64,000 nt of DNA from an uncultured Rhodospirillaceae bacterium (GCA_903901915.1 CAIUSV010000015.1:1-64000); one strand, 5' to 3'. Shown: positions 9,922-19,349, counted from the first letter of the stretch. The notes: generated by a model from the letters alone, not told the origin. Numbers and translations are program-made.

Positions 9922-11265
9922 ATGGCATCCGCCGCCGAGCAGCTTGCCGCGAACTTGAACTTTGGCGTTATCGCCAAGGCGACCGACCTGAAGAAGAGGA
10001 TCTGGTTCACCCTTGGTGCGCTGATCGTCTATCGCCTGGGCACCTGGATTCCATTGCCCGGCGTCGATCCGCATGTGTTGGGCGACCTGTTCAAGCAGAG
10101 CGGCGGCGGCATTCTCGGCATGTTCGACATGCTGGCCGGCGGCGCGCTTCACCGCATGACCATCTTCGCGCTCAACATCATGCCGTATATTTCGGCCTCC
10201 ATCATCCTTCAGCTGATGACCACCGTCGTCCCCAGCCTGGAGGCGGTGAAGAAGGAGGGCGAGGCCGGGCGTAAGAAGATCAATCAGTACACCCGTTACC
10301 TCACCGTGGTGATCGCCGCGTTCCAGGCCTTCGGCATCGCCTCGGGACTGGAAAGCATGAGCGGCACCCGCGGCCCCGCGGTGATGATGGAAAATCATAT
10401 GCTGTTCCGCTTCACCGCCGTGGTGACGCTGACCGGCGGCACCCTGTTCCTGATGTGGCTGGGCGAGCAGATTACGGCGCGCGGTATCGGTCAGGGCACC
10501 TCGCTGATCATCATGGCGGGCATCGTGGCCGAACTGCCGGTGGCGATCCGCAACACCCTGGAGCTGGGCCGTACCGGCGCGCTGCCGGTGCTGGTGATCC
10601 TTGGCATCCTGGTGATGGCGGTGGTGGTGATCGGCGTCATCGTCTTCGTCGAACGCGCCCAACGGCGCATCATCGTCCAGTATCCCAAGCGCCAGGTCGG
10701 GAACAAGATGTTCGGCGGCGAGTCCTCGCACCTGCCGCTGAAGGTCAACACCTCGGGCGTCATTCCGCCCATCTTCGCCAGCTCGATCCTGCTGATGCCG
10801 GTGACCATCGCCCAGTTCGCCTCGCAGGGCGGCCCGGAGTGGCTGACCACCTTCACCGCCATCATGGGGCGGGGGCAGCCGGCCTATATCGCGCTGTATC
10901 TGGCGCTGATCGTGTTTTTCTCCTTCTTCTATACGGCGGTGGTGTTCAACCCGGTCGATACCGCCGACAACCTGAAGAAGTACGGTGGCTTCATTCCCGG
11001 CATCCGTCCCGGCAAGAACACCGCCGACTATCTTGACTACGTGCTGACGCGACTGACCGTGGTGGGCGCGTTCTACCTCTCGGTGCTGTCGATCCTGCCC
11101 GAACTGTTGATCAGCAAGTTCTCGGTTCCGTTCTACTTCGGCGGCACCAGCCTGCTGATCGTGGTGTCGGTGACCATGGACACCGTGGCGCAGATCCAGT
11201 CCCACCTTTTGGCCCATCAGTACGAGGGACTCATCAAGAAGTCCCGGCTGAGGGGACGGCGATAA
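9922..11265 (+). CDS. secY: Protein translocase subunit SecY
   Basis: SecY (447 aa) is the channel of the Sec translocon in the inner membrane. Ten membrane segments are visible, from WFTLGALIVYRLGTWIPLPGV to VSVTMDTVAQIQSHLLAHQY. The cytosolic loop EGEAGRKKINQYTRYLT and the pore region PYISASIILQL are typical. It follows rplO in the spc operon. Confidence 0.98.
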   Translation: MASAAEQLAANLNFGVIAKATDLKKRIWFTLGALIVYRLGTWIPLPGVDPHVLGDLFKQSGGGILGMFDMLAGGALHRMTIFALNIMPYISASIILQLMTTVVPSLEAVKKEGEAGRKKINQYTRYLTVVIAAFQAFGIASGLESMSGTRGPAVMMENHMLFRFTAVVTLTGGTLFLMWLGEQITARGIGQGTSLIIMAGIVAELPVAIRNTLELGRTGALPVLVILGILVMAVVVIGVIVFVERAQRRIIVQYPKRQVGNKMFGGESSHLPLKVNTSGVIPPIFASSILLMPVTIAQFASQGGPEWLTTFTAIMGRGQPAYIALYLALIVFFSFFYTAVVFNPVDTADNLKKYGGFIPGIRPGKNTADYLDYVLTRLTVVGAFYLSVLSILPELLISKFSVPFYFGGTSLLIVVSVTMDTVAQIQSHLLAHQYEGLIKKSRLRGRR

Positions 11266-11288
11266 GAAACTTGAGGAGACGAAAGCAG

Positions 11289-11942
11289 ATGAATCTCGTT
11301 CTGTTGGGGCCGCCCGGCGGCGGCAAGGGCACTCAGGCGAAGCGTCTTCAGGACAAGTACGGCCTGGTCCAGCTTTCAACCGGCGACATGCTACGCGCCG
11401 CTGTCGCCTCGGGGTCCGAGGTCGGCCGCAAGGCCAAGGCGGTGATGGATGCCGGCCAGCTGGTGTCGGACGACATCGTCATTGCCATCATCGACGAGCG
11501 GCTGGATCAGCCCGATGTCGCCAAGGGCGCCATTTTCGACGGCTTTCCCCGCACCGTCGCGCAAGCCGAGGCGCTTGACGCCATGATGACGCGCAAGGGC
11601 AAGTCGCTGGATTTCGCCATCGAGATCCGGGTTCCCGACGCCTACATCGTCGAGCGTATCACCGGCCGCTATACCTGCGCCAAGTGCGGCGCCGGCTACC
11701 ATGACAAGTTTCAACTGCCCAAGGTCGCCGGCAAGTGCGATTCCTGTGGCGGTACCGAGTTCGCCCGTCGCCCCGACGACAACGTCGAGACGGTGACCAA
11801 GCGGCTCGACGCCTATCACGCCCAAACCGCGCCGCTGCTGCCCTACTATGATAAGAAGGGCACGTTGAAGCTGGTGGACGGCACTCTCGACATCGCCCTG
11901 GTTACCAAGGCGCTTGAGGGGATTCTCGACGCGGCGAAGTAG
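11289..11942 (+). CDS. adk: Adenylate kinase, Cys4 zinc-type lid
   Basis: Adenylate kinase (217 aa) interconverts AMP, ADP and ATP in the cytosol. The P-loop is GPPGGGKGT (residues 7-15). The lid domain has four cysteines (C130, C133, C150, C153), which marks the zinc-binding class otherwise typical of Gram-positives and many alphaproteobacteria. The start is set by the P-loop and by an AGGAGA site upstream. Its position between secY and rpsM is an alphaproteobacterial arrangement. Confidence 0.97.
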   Translation: MNLVLLGPPGGGKGTQAKRLQDKYGLVQLSTGDMLRAAVASGSEVGRKAKAVMDAGQLVSDDIVIAIIDERLDQPDVAKGAIFDGFPRTVAQAEALDAMMTRKGKSLDFAIEIRVPDAYIVERITGRYTCAKCGAGYHDKFQLPKVAGKCDSCGGTEFARRPDDNVETVTKRLDAYHAQTAPLLPYYDKKGTLKLVDGTLDIALVTKALEGILDAAK

Positions 11943-11977
11943 CCGTCGGCGAGGCTTAATTCGGTTGGGCGAAACGG

Positions 11978-12005
11978 TTGACTCTCGACCGAATCGCCCT
12001 ATAAT
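11978..12005 (+). promoter_or_regulatory. Strong sigma-70 promoter of the alpha operon
   Basis: TTGACT (11978-11983) and a perfect TATAAT (12000-12005) are 16 bp apart, just after adk. Transcription would start near 12012, ahead of rpsM-rpsK-rpoA-rplQ. So the alpha operon can be transcribed separately from the upstream S10-spc genes. Confidence 0.8.
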
Positions 12006-12023
12006 CCCGCACCTTCGGTTTCC

Positions 12024-12058
12024 CCCGCCCCGGGTGAGGCCCGGCAGGGTGTTTTTTT
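12024..12058 (+). terminator. Terminator-like hairpin in the rpsM leader (possible attenuator)
   Basis: CCGGG (12030-12034) pairs with CCCGG (12040-12044), extended by CCC/GGG across an internal loop, and is followed by seven T (12052-12058). It lies after the promoter at 11978-12005 and ends 22 nt before the rpsM start. It could end read-through from adk, attenuate the alpha operon, or both. Confidence 0.5.
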
Positions 12059-12079
12059 GTGGTGAAGGAGTAACCAGCT

Positions 12080-12457
12080 TTGGCTCGTATCGCTGGCGTC
12101 AATATTCCGACGAACAAGCGCGTTCTTATCGCGCTGACCTATATTCACGGCATTGGCCGCGCCAAGGCCCAGGAGATCACCAGCAAGCTGGGGATCCCCG
12201 AGGAACGCCGCGTCAATCAGTTGACCGACGATGAAGTGCTCAAGATCCGTGAGATGATCGACCGCGACTTCCAGGTCGAGGGCGATCTGCGCCGCACCGT
12301 CTCCATGAACATCAAGCGTCTGATGGACCTGGGCTGCTATCGCGGCCTGAGGCATCGTCGCGGCCTGCCGGTGCATGGCCAGCGGACCCATACGAACGCC
12401 CGTACCCGCAAGGGTCCGGCGAAGCCGATTGCCGGCAAGAAGAAAGTGACGAAGTAA
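12080..12457 (+). CDS. rpsM: 30S ribosomal protein S13 (TTG start)
   Basis: S13 (125 aa) contacts the 50S subunit and P-site tRNA. The start codon is TTG (reads [15 protein letters not shown]). It is preceded by GAAGGAG (12064-12070), and no ATG or GTG fits the family N terminus. The C terminus has [23 protein letters not shown] start may hold down translation of this first gene of the alpha operon. Confidence 0.96.
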   Translation: MARIAGVNIPTNKRVLIALTYIHGIGRAKAQEITSKLGIPEERRVNQLTDDEVLKIREMIDRDFQVEGDLRRTVSMNIKRLMDLGCYRGLRHRRGLPVHGQRTHTNARTRKGPAKPIAGKKKVTK

Positions 12458-12469
12458 GGAACACCTCCT

Positions 12470-12865
12470 ATGGCAAAGCCCGCTGCTGCCGCGCGTCCTC
12501 GTCGCCGCGAGCGCAAGAACATCACCTCGGGCGTGGCGCATGTAAACGCCACGTTCAACAATACCATGATCACCATCACCGACGCCCAGGGCAACACCAT
12601 CGCCTGGTCCTCGTCGGGCATGCAGGGCTTCAAGGGCTCGCGCAAGTCGACTCCGTACGCCGCGCAGGTCGCGGCCGAGGATGCCGGCCGCAAGGCGTCC
12701 GAGCACGGCATGCGCACCCTGGAGGTCGAGGTGAAGGGACCGGGAGCCGGCCGCGAGTCGGCGCTGCGCGCCTTGCAGGCGGTTGGCTTTCAGATCACCT
12801 CGATCCGCGATGTCACGCCGATCCCGCACAACGGGTGCCGGCCGCGCAAGCGCCGTCGCGTCTGA
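12470..12865 (+). CDS. rpsK: 30S ribosomal protein S11
   Basis: S11 (131 aa) forms part of the mRNA path in the platform. [18 protein letters not shown] and the C-terminal [18 protein letters not shown] are hallmark sequences. Confidence 0.97.
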   Translation: MAKPAAAARPRRRERKNITSGVAHVNATFNNTMITITDAQGNTIAWSSSGMQGFKGSRKSTPYAAQVAAEDAGRKASEHGMRTLEVEVKGPGAGRESALRALQAVGFQITSIRDVTPIPHNGCRPRKRRRV

Positions 12866-12974
12866 TTGGGTCTTTCGTGGGACTTCGGCCTGCCGCCGGC
12901 CTCCTTGAACAGGGGAGGTTCGGTGGCACGGCCGTTCCTGAACTTTCATTCGTTCCTAGCATGAGGTCACACCC

Positions 12975-13991
12975 GTGATTCAAAAGAACTGGCAGGAACT
13001 GATCAAGCCGAACAAGCTCAATGTCGAGCCCGGGGCTGATCCGCAGCGCATCGCCACCGCCGTCGCCGAACCGCTGGAGCGTGGCTTCGGCATGACCCTG
13101 GGCAACTCGTTGCGTCGCGTGCTGTTGTCCTCGCTTCAGGGGGCGGCGGTCACCGCCATCCAGATCGACGGGGTTCTGCATGAATTCTCGTCGGTGCCGG
13201 GGGTGCGGGAAGATGTCACCGACATCATCCTCAACATCAAGACCCTGGGCCTGCGCATGCACGGCGAAGGGCCGAAGCGCATGCACCTGCGCGCCATCGG
13301 TCCGGGCGAGGTGACGGCGGGACTCATCGAGGTCGGCCACGACATCGAGATCATGGACCCCGATCTAGTGCTGTGCACTCTCGACGAGGGCGCTACCCTC
13401 AACATCGAGTTCACCGTCGAGACCGGCAAGGGCTATGTCCCGGCGTCGCAGAACCGCCCCGAGGATTCGCCCATCGGCCTGATCCCCATCGACGCCATTT
13501 TCTCGCCGGTGCGCAAGGTCGCCTATAAGGTCGAGAACACCCGCGTCGGTCAGGTCACCGACTATGACAAGCTGTCCATGTCCATCGAGACCAACGGGGC
13601 GGTGACCCCCGAGGATGCGGTGGCGCTGGCGGCGCGCATTCTTCAGGACCAGTTGCAGCTGTTCATCAACTTCGAGGAGCCGACTTCGGTCGTCGAGGAA
13701 GAGCGCAAGGACGAACTGCCGTTCAACAAGAATCTGCTGCGCAAGGTCGACGAGCTGGAGCTTTCGGTCCGCTCGGCCAACTGCTTGAAGAACGACAACA
13801 TCATCTACATCGGCGATCTGGTCCAAAAGACCGAGGCCGAGATGCTCCGCACCCCCAATTTCGGTCGCAAGTCGCTGAACGAGATCAAGGAAGTGCTGGC
13901 GCAGATGGGCCTCCATCTCGGCATGGAGATCCCCAACTGGCCGCCGGAGAACATCGAAGAGCTTGCCAAGAAATTGGAAGAGCCCTACTGA
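12975..13991 (+). CDS. rpoA: RNA polymerase alpha subunit (GTG start)
   Basis: RpoA (338 aa) nucleates RNA polymerase assembly. The N-terminal dimerisation domain (to about residue 235) includes [18 protein letters not shown]. The C-terminal domain contacts UP elements and activators and has [15 protein letters not shown] and the helix with [12 protein letters not shown]. It starts at GTG with GAGGT upstream (12963-12967). A 109-nt gap separates it from rpsK. Confidence 0.97.
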   Translation: MIQKNWQELIKPNKLNVEPGADPQRIATAVAEPLERGFGMTLGNSLRRVLLSSLQGAAVTAIQIDGVLHEFSSVPGVREDVTDIILNIKTLGLRMHGEGPKRMHLRAIGPGEVTAGLIEVGHDIEIMDPDLVLCTLDEGATLNIEFTVETGKGYVPASQNRPEDSPIGLIPIDAIFSPVRKVAYKVENTRVGQVTDYDKLSMSIETNGAVTPEDAVALAARILQDQLQLFINFEEPTSVVEEERKDELPFNKNLLRKVDELELSVRSANCLKNDNIIYIGDLVQKTEAEMLRTPNFGRKSLNEIKEVLAQMGLHLGMEIPNWPPENIEELAKKLEEPY

Positions 13992-14159
13992 GCAAGACTG
14001 TTTCGTCGCTGTTGCCCCGAATGACCGGGGCGGCGGCGAAATAAAATTACCAGGGCCATGCCGGCCCGCCCGCGCCGTACTCCCCATAGCCATCGGGGAT
14101 GGCGTCGCGGCAACGCCATCGGTCTCGCCCGGCGAGGCCAAGCGACGAGGAGAGTTGTC
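13992..14159 (+). other. Non-coding spacer between rpoA and rplQ
   Basis: This 168-nt spacer has several small hairpins (for example GCCCCG, loop AATGAC, CGGGGC near 14021) but no T-tract. It may be an RNA processing or stability element. No gene is seen in it. Confidence 0.35.
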
Positions 14160-14579
14160 ATGCGTCATGGTATGTCCGGCCGTAAGCTGAACCGCGATAG
14201 TTCGGCCCGCAAGGCCCTGTTCGTCAGCTTGGCGAACGCCCTGCTGAAGCACGAGCAGATCAAGACCACCCTGCCCAAGGCCAAGGATCTGCGCCCGGTC
14301 GCCGAGCGTCTGATCACGCTGGGCAAGCGCGGAGATCTTCACGCCCGTCGCCAGGCCTACGCTTTCCTGCGCGATGACAAGGTGGTAGCCAAGCTGTTCG
14401 CCGTGATCGGCCCGCGCTATGCCGCTCGCAACGGCGGCTATTGCCGTGTGCTCAAGGCCGGTTTCCGCTATGGCGATTGTGCCCCGATGGCCATTATCGA
14501 GCTGGTGGATCGCGATGTCGCCGCCAAGGGCCTCGACTCCGGCCCGACCGCCGAAAAGAGTGCCGACACCGAGGAGTGA
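14160..14579 (+). CDS. rplQ: 50S ribosomal protein L17
   Basis: L17 (139 aa) ends the alpha operon. The start [18 protein letters not shown] is the family N terminus and has GAGGAG upstream; the longer open frame is not used. The C-terminal 20 residues are a short acidic extension. A strong terminator follows 25 nt later. Confidence 0.96.
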   Translation: MRHGMSGRKLNRDSSARKALFVSLANALLKHEQIKTTLPKAKDLRPVAERLITLGKRGDLHARRQAYAFLRDDKVVAKLFAVIGPRYAARNGGYCRVLKAGFRYGDCAPMAIIELVDRDVAAKGLDSGPTAEKSADTEE

Positions 14580-14603
14580 TCTCCTCGTAAGTTCCCGTCG
14601 ATC

Positions 14604-14632
14604 AAGGGCCGCCCCCAGGGGCGGCCCTTTTT
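14604..14632 (+). terminator. Rho-independent terminator of the S10-spc-alpha superoperon
   Basis: AAGGGCCGCC pairs with GGCGGCCCTT around a CCCAGG-type loop, giving a stem of about nine GC pairs plus A-T pairs. The T-run TTTTTC follows. It closes the ribosomal block. Confidence 0.9.
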
Positions 14633-14825
14633 CTTTGGCCCGATTGTGGAAAGCCGTGGGTCGTCAGCGGCTTTGCAATTCGGGTAATATTCTTCCACGC
14701 ACTTTTTGCTGAAGCCCGGGCATCCGGTTTGGCCGTCGTCCGGGAACGCCAAACTGAGACCTCGACCCGCCGTTGGAGAACAATCCAACGGAGCAGGGCG
14801 GGGCGTGTCACGAAGGGAGCTATCA
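14633..14825 (+). other. Intergenic region upstream of the 2-oxoacid oxidoreductase operon
   Basis: No gene is seen. An A/T-richer patch near 14673-14700 (TTGCAA, TAATAT) may contain the operon promoter, but the two elements are not correctly spaced, so no -35/-10 pair is called. The inverted pair CGTTGGA/TCCAACG occurs near 14772-14791. Confidence 0.3.
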
Positions 14826-15407
14826 GTGTTCCAGGTCCGCATTCATGGGCGCGGAGGACAGGGCGTGGTCACGGGAGCGGAAATGCTCTCGATCGCGGCC
14901 TTCCTCGAAGGACGCCATGCCCAGGCGTTTCCCAGTTTCGGCTCCGAGCGCACCGGTGCGCCGGTGGTCGCCTACTGTCGTATCGACGACAAGGAAATCA
15001 GGCTACGCGAACCGATCATGGCCCCCGATGCCCTGATCATCCAGGACCCGACCCTGTTCCATCAGGTGGATGTCTTCGCCGGGTTGATGGACGACGGTTA
15101 CATCCTGGTCAACACCAGCCGCAGCTTTGCCGAACTGGGCATCGCCGACGTGGTGGCGGGGCGCGATGCCCGGCGACTGTGCACGGTGCCGGCGACCGAG
15201 CTGGCGATCAAGCATGTCGGCCGTCCGGTTCCCAACGTGCCGCTACTGGGGGCGTTCGCGGCGATTTCGGGGATGTTCTCGCTGGAGTCGGTGGCCAAGG
15301 CCATCGGCGAGAAGTTCTCCGGCAAGGTTGCCGAAGGCAACATCGCCGCCGCCACCGAGGCTTATGAAACCGCCCGCCGCGCCACGAAGGAGCCCGCCCA
15401 TGCTTAA
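14826..15407 (+). CDS. 2-oxoacid:ferredoxin oxidoreductase, gamma subunit
   Basis: This is the gamma subunit (193 aa) of a four-component 2-oxoacid:acceptor oxidoreductase, which oxidatively decarboxylates a 2-oxoacid to an acyl-CoA. The family motif HGRGGQGVVTGAEML is at the N terminus, followed by FPSFGSERTGAPV. The start is GTG at 14826, 6 nt after GAAGGGAGC. An upstream in-frame ATG would add 40 unrelated residues. It overlaps the alpha-subunit gene by 8 nt. The substrate cannot be read from sequence: pyruvate is the default, phenylglyoxylate a real alternative given the GltD-like partner. Confidence 0.9.
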   Translation: MFQVRIHGRGGQGVVTGAEMLSIAAFLEGRHAQAFPSFGSERTGAPVVAYCRIDDKEIRLREPIMAPDALIIQDPTLFHQVDVFAGLMDDGYILVNTSRSFAELGIADVVAGRDARRLCTVPATELAIKHVGRPVPNVPLLGAFAAISGMFSLESVAKAIGEKFSGKVAEGNIAAATEAYETARRATKEPAHA

Positions 15408-16656
15408 GCAGACCGAAGGATCGCACGCGGTCGCCGAGGCGGTGGCGCTGTGCCGGCCGGAAGTGATCTGTGCCTATCCCATTTCGCCGCAGACCCATAT
15501 CGTCGAAGGCCTGGGCGAGATGGTCAAGGCCGGCGAGATCAAGGATTGCGAGTTCATCAACGTCGAATCCGAATTCGCCGCCATGAGCGTGGCGATCGGC
15601 TCGTCGGCCGCTGGTGCCCGCACCTATACCGCTACCGCCAGCCAGGGGCTGTTGTTCATGGTCGAGGCGGTCTACAACGCTGCCGGCCTGGGCCTGCCCA
15701 TCGTCATGACCGTGGCCAACCGGGCGCTGGGCGCGCCGATCAACATCTGGAACGATCATTCCGATTCCATGAGCCAGCGCGATTGCGGCTGGATTCAGCT
15801 GTTCGCCGAGACCAATCAGGAAGCGGTGGATCTGCACATCCAAGGCTTCAAGCTGGCCGAGGAACTGTCCATGCCGGTGATGGTGTGCATGGACGGCTTC
15901 ATCCTGACGCACGCCTATGAGCGGGTGGACATGCCGACCCAGGAGCAGGTCGACGCCTTCTTGCCCAAGTTCGAGCCGCGTCAGGTGCTCGATCCGGCCG
16001 AGCCGCTGTCCATCGGCGCCATGGTCGGTCCCGAGGCCTATACCGAGGTGCGCTATCTCGCCCACGCCAAGCAGATGCAGGCGCTTGAACTGATCCCGCA
16101 GCTGGGCCGCGAGTTCCAGGAGGCCTTCGGCCGCGACTCCGGGGGGCTGATCCGCAGCTATCGCATGGATGATGCCGAGGTGGCGGTGATCGCGCTGGGG
16201 TCGGTGCTCGGCACCATCAAGGACACCATCGACGAGATGCGCGAGCAGGGCGTCAAGATCGGCGTGGTGGGCATCTGCTCCTTCCGCCCCTTCCCTCTGG
16301 CCGAAGTCCGCGAGGCGCTGGCCCGGGTCCGCTCCTACGTGGTGGTGGAAAAGAGCCTGGCGGTCGGTCTTGGCGGGGTCGTCGCCAGCAACGTCCGCAT
16401 GGCCCTGGCCGGGCGGCTGCACATGCGCGGTCATACCGTCATCGCCGGCCTGGGTGGTCGAGCCATCACCAAGGTCAGCCTGCACCGCGCCTTTGCCGGG
16501 GTGGTGTCGGGTGAACTGGAACGGGTGCACTTTCTCGACCTCGACACCAACGCGGTCAATGCCGTGCTGGAGCATGAGAAGACGGTGCGCCGGTCAGGCC
16601 CCATCGCCGAGAACGTGCTTCGCACCATGCGCCTCGTCGGCGCCAAGATCCTTTAA
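15400..16656 (+). CDS. 2-oxoacid:ferredoxin oxidoreductase, alpha subunit
   Basis: The alpha subunit (418 aa) carries the thiamine-pyrophosphate pyrimidine-binding domain (CAYPISPQTHIVEGLGEM), the glutamate-containing FINVESEFAAMSVAIGSSAA and the TATASQGLLFMVEAVYNAAG segment. A transketolase C-terminal-like domain follows. The short separate alpha and gamma subunits place it in the PorA-type four-subunit class, not the fused KorA class. The ATG lies inside the end of the gamma gene. Confidence 0.9.
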   Translation: MLKQTEGSHAVAEAVALCRPEVICAYPISPQTHIVEGLGEMVKAGEIKDCEFINVESEFAAMSVAIGSSAAGARTYTATASQGLLFMVEAVYNAAGLGLPIVMTVANRALGAPINIWNDHSDSMSQRDCGWIQLFAETNQEAVDLHIQGFKLAEELSMPVMVCMDGFILTHAYERVDMPTQEQVDAFLPKFEPRQVLDPAEPLSIGAMVGPEAYTEVRYLAHAKQMQALELIPQLGREFQEAFGRDSGGLIRSYRMDDAEVAVIALGSVLGTIKDTIDEMREQGVKIGVVGICSFRPFPLAEVREALARVRSYVVVEKSLAVGLGGVVASNVRMALAGRLHMRGHTVIAGLGGRAITKVSLHRAFAGVVSGELERVHFLDLDTNAVNAVLEHEKTVRRSGPIAENVLRTMRLVGAKIL

Positions 16657-16668
16657 GGGGGGCGAGCC

Positions 16669-17667
16669 ATGAACCAGCAAGTCAAGTTCTACCAGACGGG
16701 GACCCGCACGGTCGGCAACCGTCTGCTCGCCCCCGAGCAGCGGGCGATCCAGGCCGATATCGAGCGGACCAATTCGCTGAACTGCGGCCACCGGGCCTGC
16801 CAGGGCTGCGGCGAGGCGTTGGGGGCCCGCTATGCCATCGACGCCGCCATGCGCGCCGCCAACAACCAGTTGATCGCCGCCAACGCCACCGGCTGTCTGG
16901 AGGTGTTTTCCACCCCCTATCCGGAAACCTCGTGGCAGGTGCCGTGGATTCATTCGCTGTTCGGCAACGCCGCCGCGGTGGCCACCGGCATCGCCGCCGC
17001 CATGCGGGTCAAGGGCAAGCCTGACGTGCGCGTGGTCGCCCAGGGCGGCGATGGCGGTACTACAGACATCGGCTTCGGCTGCCTGTCGGGCATGTTCGAG
17101 CGCAACGACGACGTGCTTTATATCTGTTACGACAACGAAGCCTACATGAACACCGGGGTACAGCGGTCCTCGGCCACTCCGGGGGGGGCGCGCACCGCCA
17201 CCACCATGCCGCTGGGCGAGCATCCCGGCAATCCGTTCGGCCAGGGCAAGAGCGTGCCGCTGATCGCCATGGCGCACGAAATCCCTTATGTCGCCACCGC
17301 CACCGTCGCCGATCTGCGCGACCTGGAAGCCAAGGTGACCAAGGCCATCGGTATCAGGGGCGCCAAGTACATGCAGGTGCTTGTACCGTGTCCGCTGGGC
17401 TGGGGGGCGGCGTCGCAAGACACCATCAAGCTGGCGCGGCTGGCCAAGGAATGCGGGCTGTTTCCGGTGTTCGAGGCCGAGTTCGGCGAGATCACCGGGG
17501 TCTCCAAGATTCGCTCGAAGGTGCCGGTCGAGGAGTATCTCAGGCCCCAGCGCCGCTATGCCCATCTGTTCGGCAAGACCCCCCGGGCCGAGGACATCGC
17601 CCGCATTCAGGCCAAGGCCGACCGCAACATCAAGAAGTTCGGACTTCTCGATCAGGGAGAAGCGTGA
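16669..17667 (+). CDS. 2-oxoacid:ferredoxin oxidoreductase, beta subunit
   Basis: The beta subunit (332 aa) binds TPP pyrophosphate and one [4Fe-4S] cluster. The TPP motif is GGDGGTTD at residues 126-133. Cysteines C39, C44 and C47 (CGHRACQGCG) start the cluster ligands. A GGGG-rich ribosome-binding site precedes the ATG. Its stop overlaps the next gene by one base. Confidence 0.92.
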   Translation: MNQQVKFYQTGTRTVGNRLLAPEQRAIQADIERTNSLNCGHRACQGCGEALGARYAIDAAMRAANNQLIAANATGCLEVFSTPYPETSWQVPWIHSLFGNAAAVATGIAAAMRVKGKPDVRVVAQGGDGGTTDIGFGCLSGMFERNDDVLYICYDNEAYMNTGVQRSSATPGGARTATTMPLGEHPGNPFGQGKSVPLIAMAHEIPYVATATVADLRDLEAKVTKAIGIRGAKYMQVLVPCPLGWGAASQDTIKLARLAKECGLFPVFEAEFGEITGVSKIRSKVPVEEYLRPQRRYAHLFGKTPRAEDIARIQAKADRNIKKFGLLDQGEA

Positions 17668-19292
17668 TGAACAAGCCTTTCGCCATTACACTCGACCCCG
17701 GCTCGTCGCTGGCCAATCACACCGGCTCGTGGCGCACCCTGAAGCCGGTCTACGGCGACCGGCTGCCGCCTTGCAATCAGGCCTGCCCGGCCGGCGAGAA
17801 TACCCAGGGCTGGCTGTACCACGCCGAATCGGGCGATTACGAAGCGGCGTGGCGGGTGCTGACCCAAGACAACCCCATGCCGGCGGTGATGGGACGGGTG
17901 TGCTATCACCCCTGCGAGGGCGCCTGTAACCGGGGCGAGCTGGATTCCGCCGTCGGCATCAACTCGGTGGAACGTTTCCTTGGTGACGAAGCCATCAAGC
18001 GGGGCTGGGCATTCGAGGGTCAGGCGGCGGCTTCGGGCAAGACGGTGCTGGTGGTCGGCGCCGGGCCGTCGGGCCTGTCGGCCGCTTACCATCTCGCCAT
18101 GCTGGGCCATGCCGTCACCATCAAGGAGGCGGGGCCGCTGCCCGGCGGCATGATGCGTTTCGGCATTCCCATGTACCGGCTGCCGCGTGAGGTGCTTGAC
18201 GCCGAGGTCGCTCGCATCGCCGCCCTCGGCGTCAAGATCGAGTACAACGCCAAGGTGGCCAACATCAAGGAGGCCATGACCCAGGGCGGCTTTGACGCCG
18301 CTTTCCTGGCGGTGGGCGCCCATATCGCCAAGCGGGCCAAGATTCCCGCCGGTGATGCCGCCCGCATCCTCGATGCGGTATCGGTGCTGCGCTCGATGGA
18401 GGGGGAGGAGAAGCCGCTGCTCGGGCGCAAGGTGGTGGTCTACGGTGGCGGCAACACCGCCATCGACGTTGCCCGCACCGCCAAACGTCTGGGCGCCACC
18501 GAATCCATCATCGTCTATCGCCGTAACCGCGAGAAGATGCCCGCCCACGACTTCGAGGTCGAGGAGGCGCTTCAGGAAGGCGTGATGATCAAGTGGCTGT
18601 CCACCATCACCCAGGCGGACGGCGGCAGCATCACCGTCGAGAAGATGGAACTGGACGCCAAGGGCTTTCCCCAGCCCACCGGCCAGTTCGAGACCATGGA
18701 GGCCGATTCGGTGGTGCTGGCGCTGGGCCAGGACGTCGATCTGTCGTTGCTGGACGGCGTGCCGGGGCTGGAGATCGCCGACGGCGTGGTCAAGGTCGGC
18801 GCCAACATGATGACCGGCGCCTCCGGCATCTTCGCCGGCGGCGACATGGTGCCGTCGGAACGTACCGTCACCGTGGCGGTGGGACACGGCAAGAAGGCGG
18901 CGCGCCATATCGACGCCTGGCTGCGCGGATCGGTCTATGAACCGGCCGCCAAGCACGAGCCGGCGCCCTTTGGCCGCCTCAACACCTGGTACTACTCGGA
19001 CGCGCCCAAGACCATGCGGCCGATGCTCGACACGGTGCGGCGCCAGTCCACGTTCGACGAGGTCCAAGGCGGCCTGGACGAGTCCACCGCCCTGTTCGAG
19101 GCGAGGCGTTGCCTGTCCTGCGGCAATTGCTTCGAGTGCGACAATTGCTATGGCGTCTGCCCCGACAATGCGGTGGTCAAGCTGGGGCCGGGGCAGCGGT
19201 ATCGCTTCGACTACGACTACTGCAAGGGCTGCGGTGTCTGTGCCGCCGAGTGCCCCTGCGGCGCCATCACCATGGTGCCGGAGGCGATCTGA
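17667..19292 (+). CDS. GltD-like FAD/NAD(P)H oxidoreductase fused to a two-cluster ferredoxin (OFOR electron-transfer subunit)
   Basis: This 541-aa fusion probably passes electrons between the oxidoreductase and NAD(P)H. Residues 30-110 hold glutamate-synthase-beta-type Fe-S cysteines (C36, C40, C79, C83, C87). GAGPSG (131-136) binds FAD, and YGGGNTAIDVARTAKRLGA binds NAD(P)H. The last 60 residues are a ferredoxin domain with CLSCGNCFECDNCYGVCP and CKGCGVCAAECPCG, replacing the separate delta subunit. The architecture resembles the NAD-linked phenylglyoxylate oxidoreductase system described in Azoarcus, but the substrate here is not established. Confidence 0.85.
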   Translation: MNKPFAITLDPGSSLANHTGSWRTLKPVYGDRLPPCNQACPAGENTQGWLYHAESGDYEAAWRVLTQDNPMPAVMGRVCYHPCEGACNRGELDSAVGINSVERFLGDEAIKRGWAFEGQAAASGKTVLVVGAGPSGLSAAYHLAMLGHAVTIKEAGPLPGGMMRFGIPMYRLPREVLDAEVARIAALGVKIEYNAKVANIKEAMTQGGFDAAFLAVGAHIAKRAKIPAGDAARILDAVSVLRSMEGEEKPLLGRKVVVYGGGNTAIDVARTAKRLGATESIIVYRRNREKMPAHDFEVEEALQEGVMIKWLSTITQADGGSITVEKMELDAKGFPQPTGQFETMEADSVVLALGQDVDLSLLDGVPGLEIADGVVKVGANMMTGASGIFAGGDMVPSERTVTVAVGHGKKAARHIDAWLRGSVYEPAAKHEPAPFGRLNTWYYSDAPKTMRPMLDTVRRQSTFDEVQGGLDESTALFEARRCLSCGNCFECDNCYGVCPDNAVVKLGPGQRYRFDYDYCKGCGVCAAECPCGAITMVPEAI

Positions 19293-19301
19293 CGAAAGGT
19301 T

Positions 19302-19340
19302 CCCCCTTCCCGCCCGAGCGTGTTCGGACGGGGAGGGGGG
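19302..19340. terminator. Hairpin between convergent genes (likely bidirectional terminator)
   Basis: CCCCCTTCCC pairs with GGGGAGGGGG around a partly paired loop that itself can fold. It sits between the end of the oxidoreductase operon and the end of the convergent transporter gene. T-tracts on both sides are weak, hence moderate confidence. Confidence 0.5.
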
Positions 19341-19349
19341 ATTTCCCTT

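Noticed and set aside
14058-14159. Longer L17 starting at 14058
   Set aside because: The added 34 residues are foreign to L17, and the ATG at 14160 has a GAGGAG site at proper distance.
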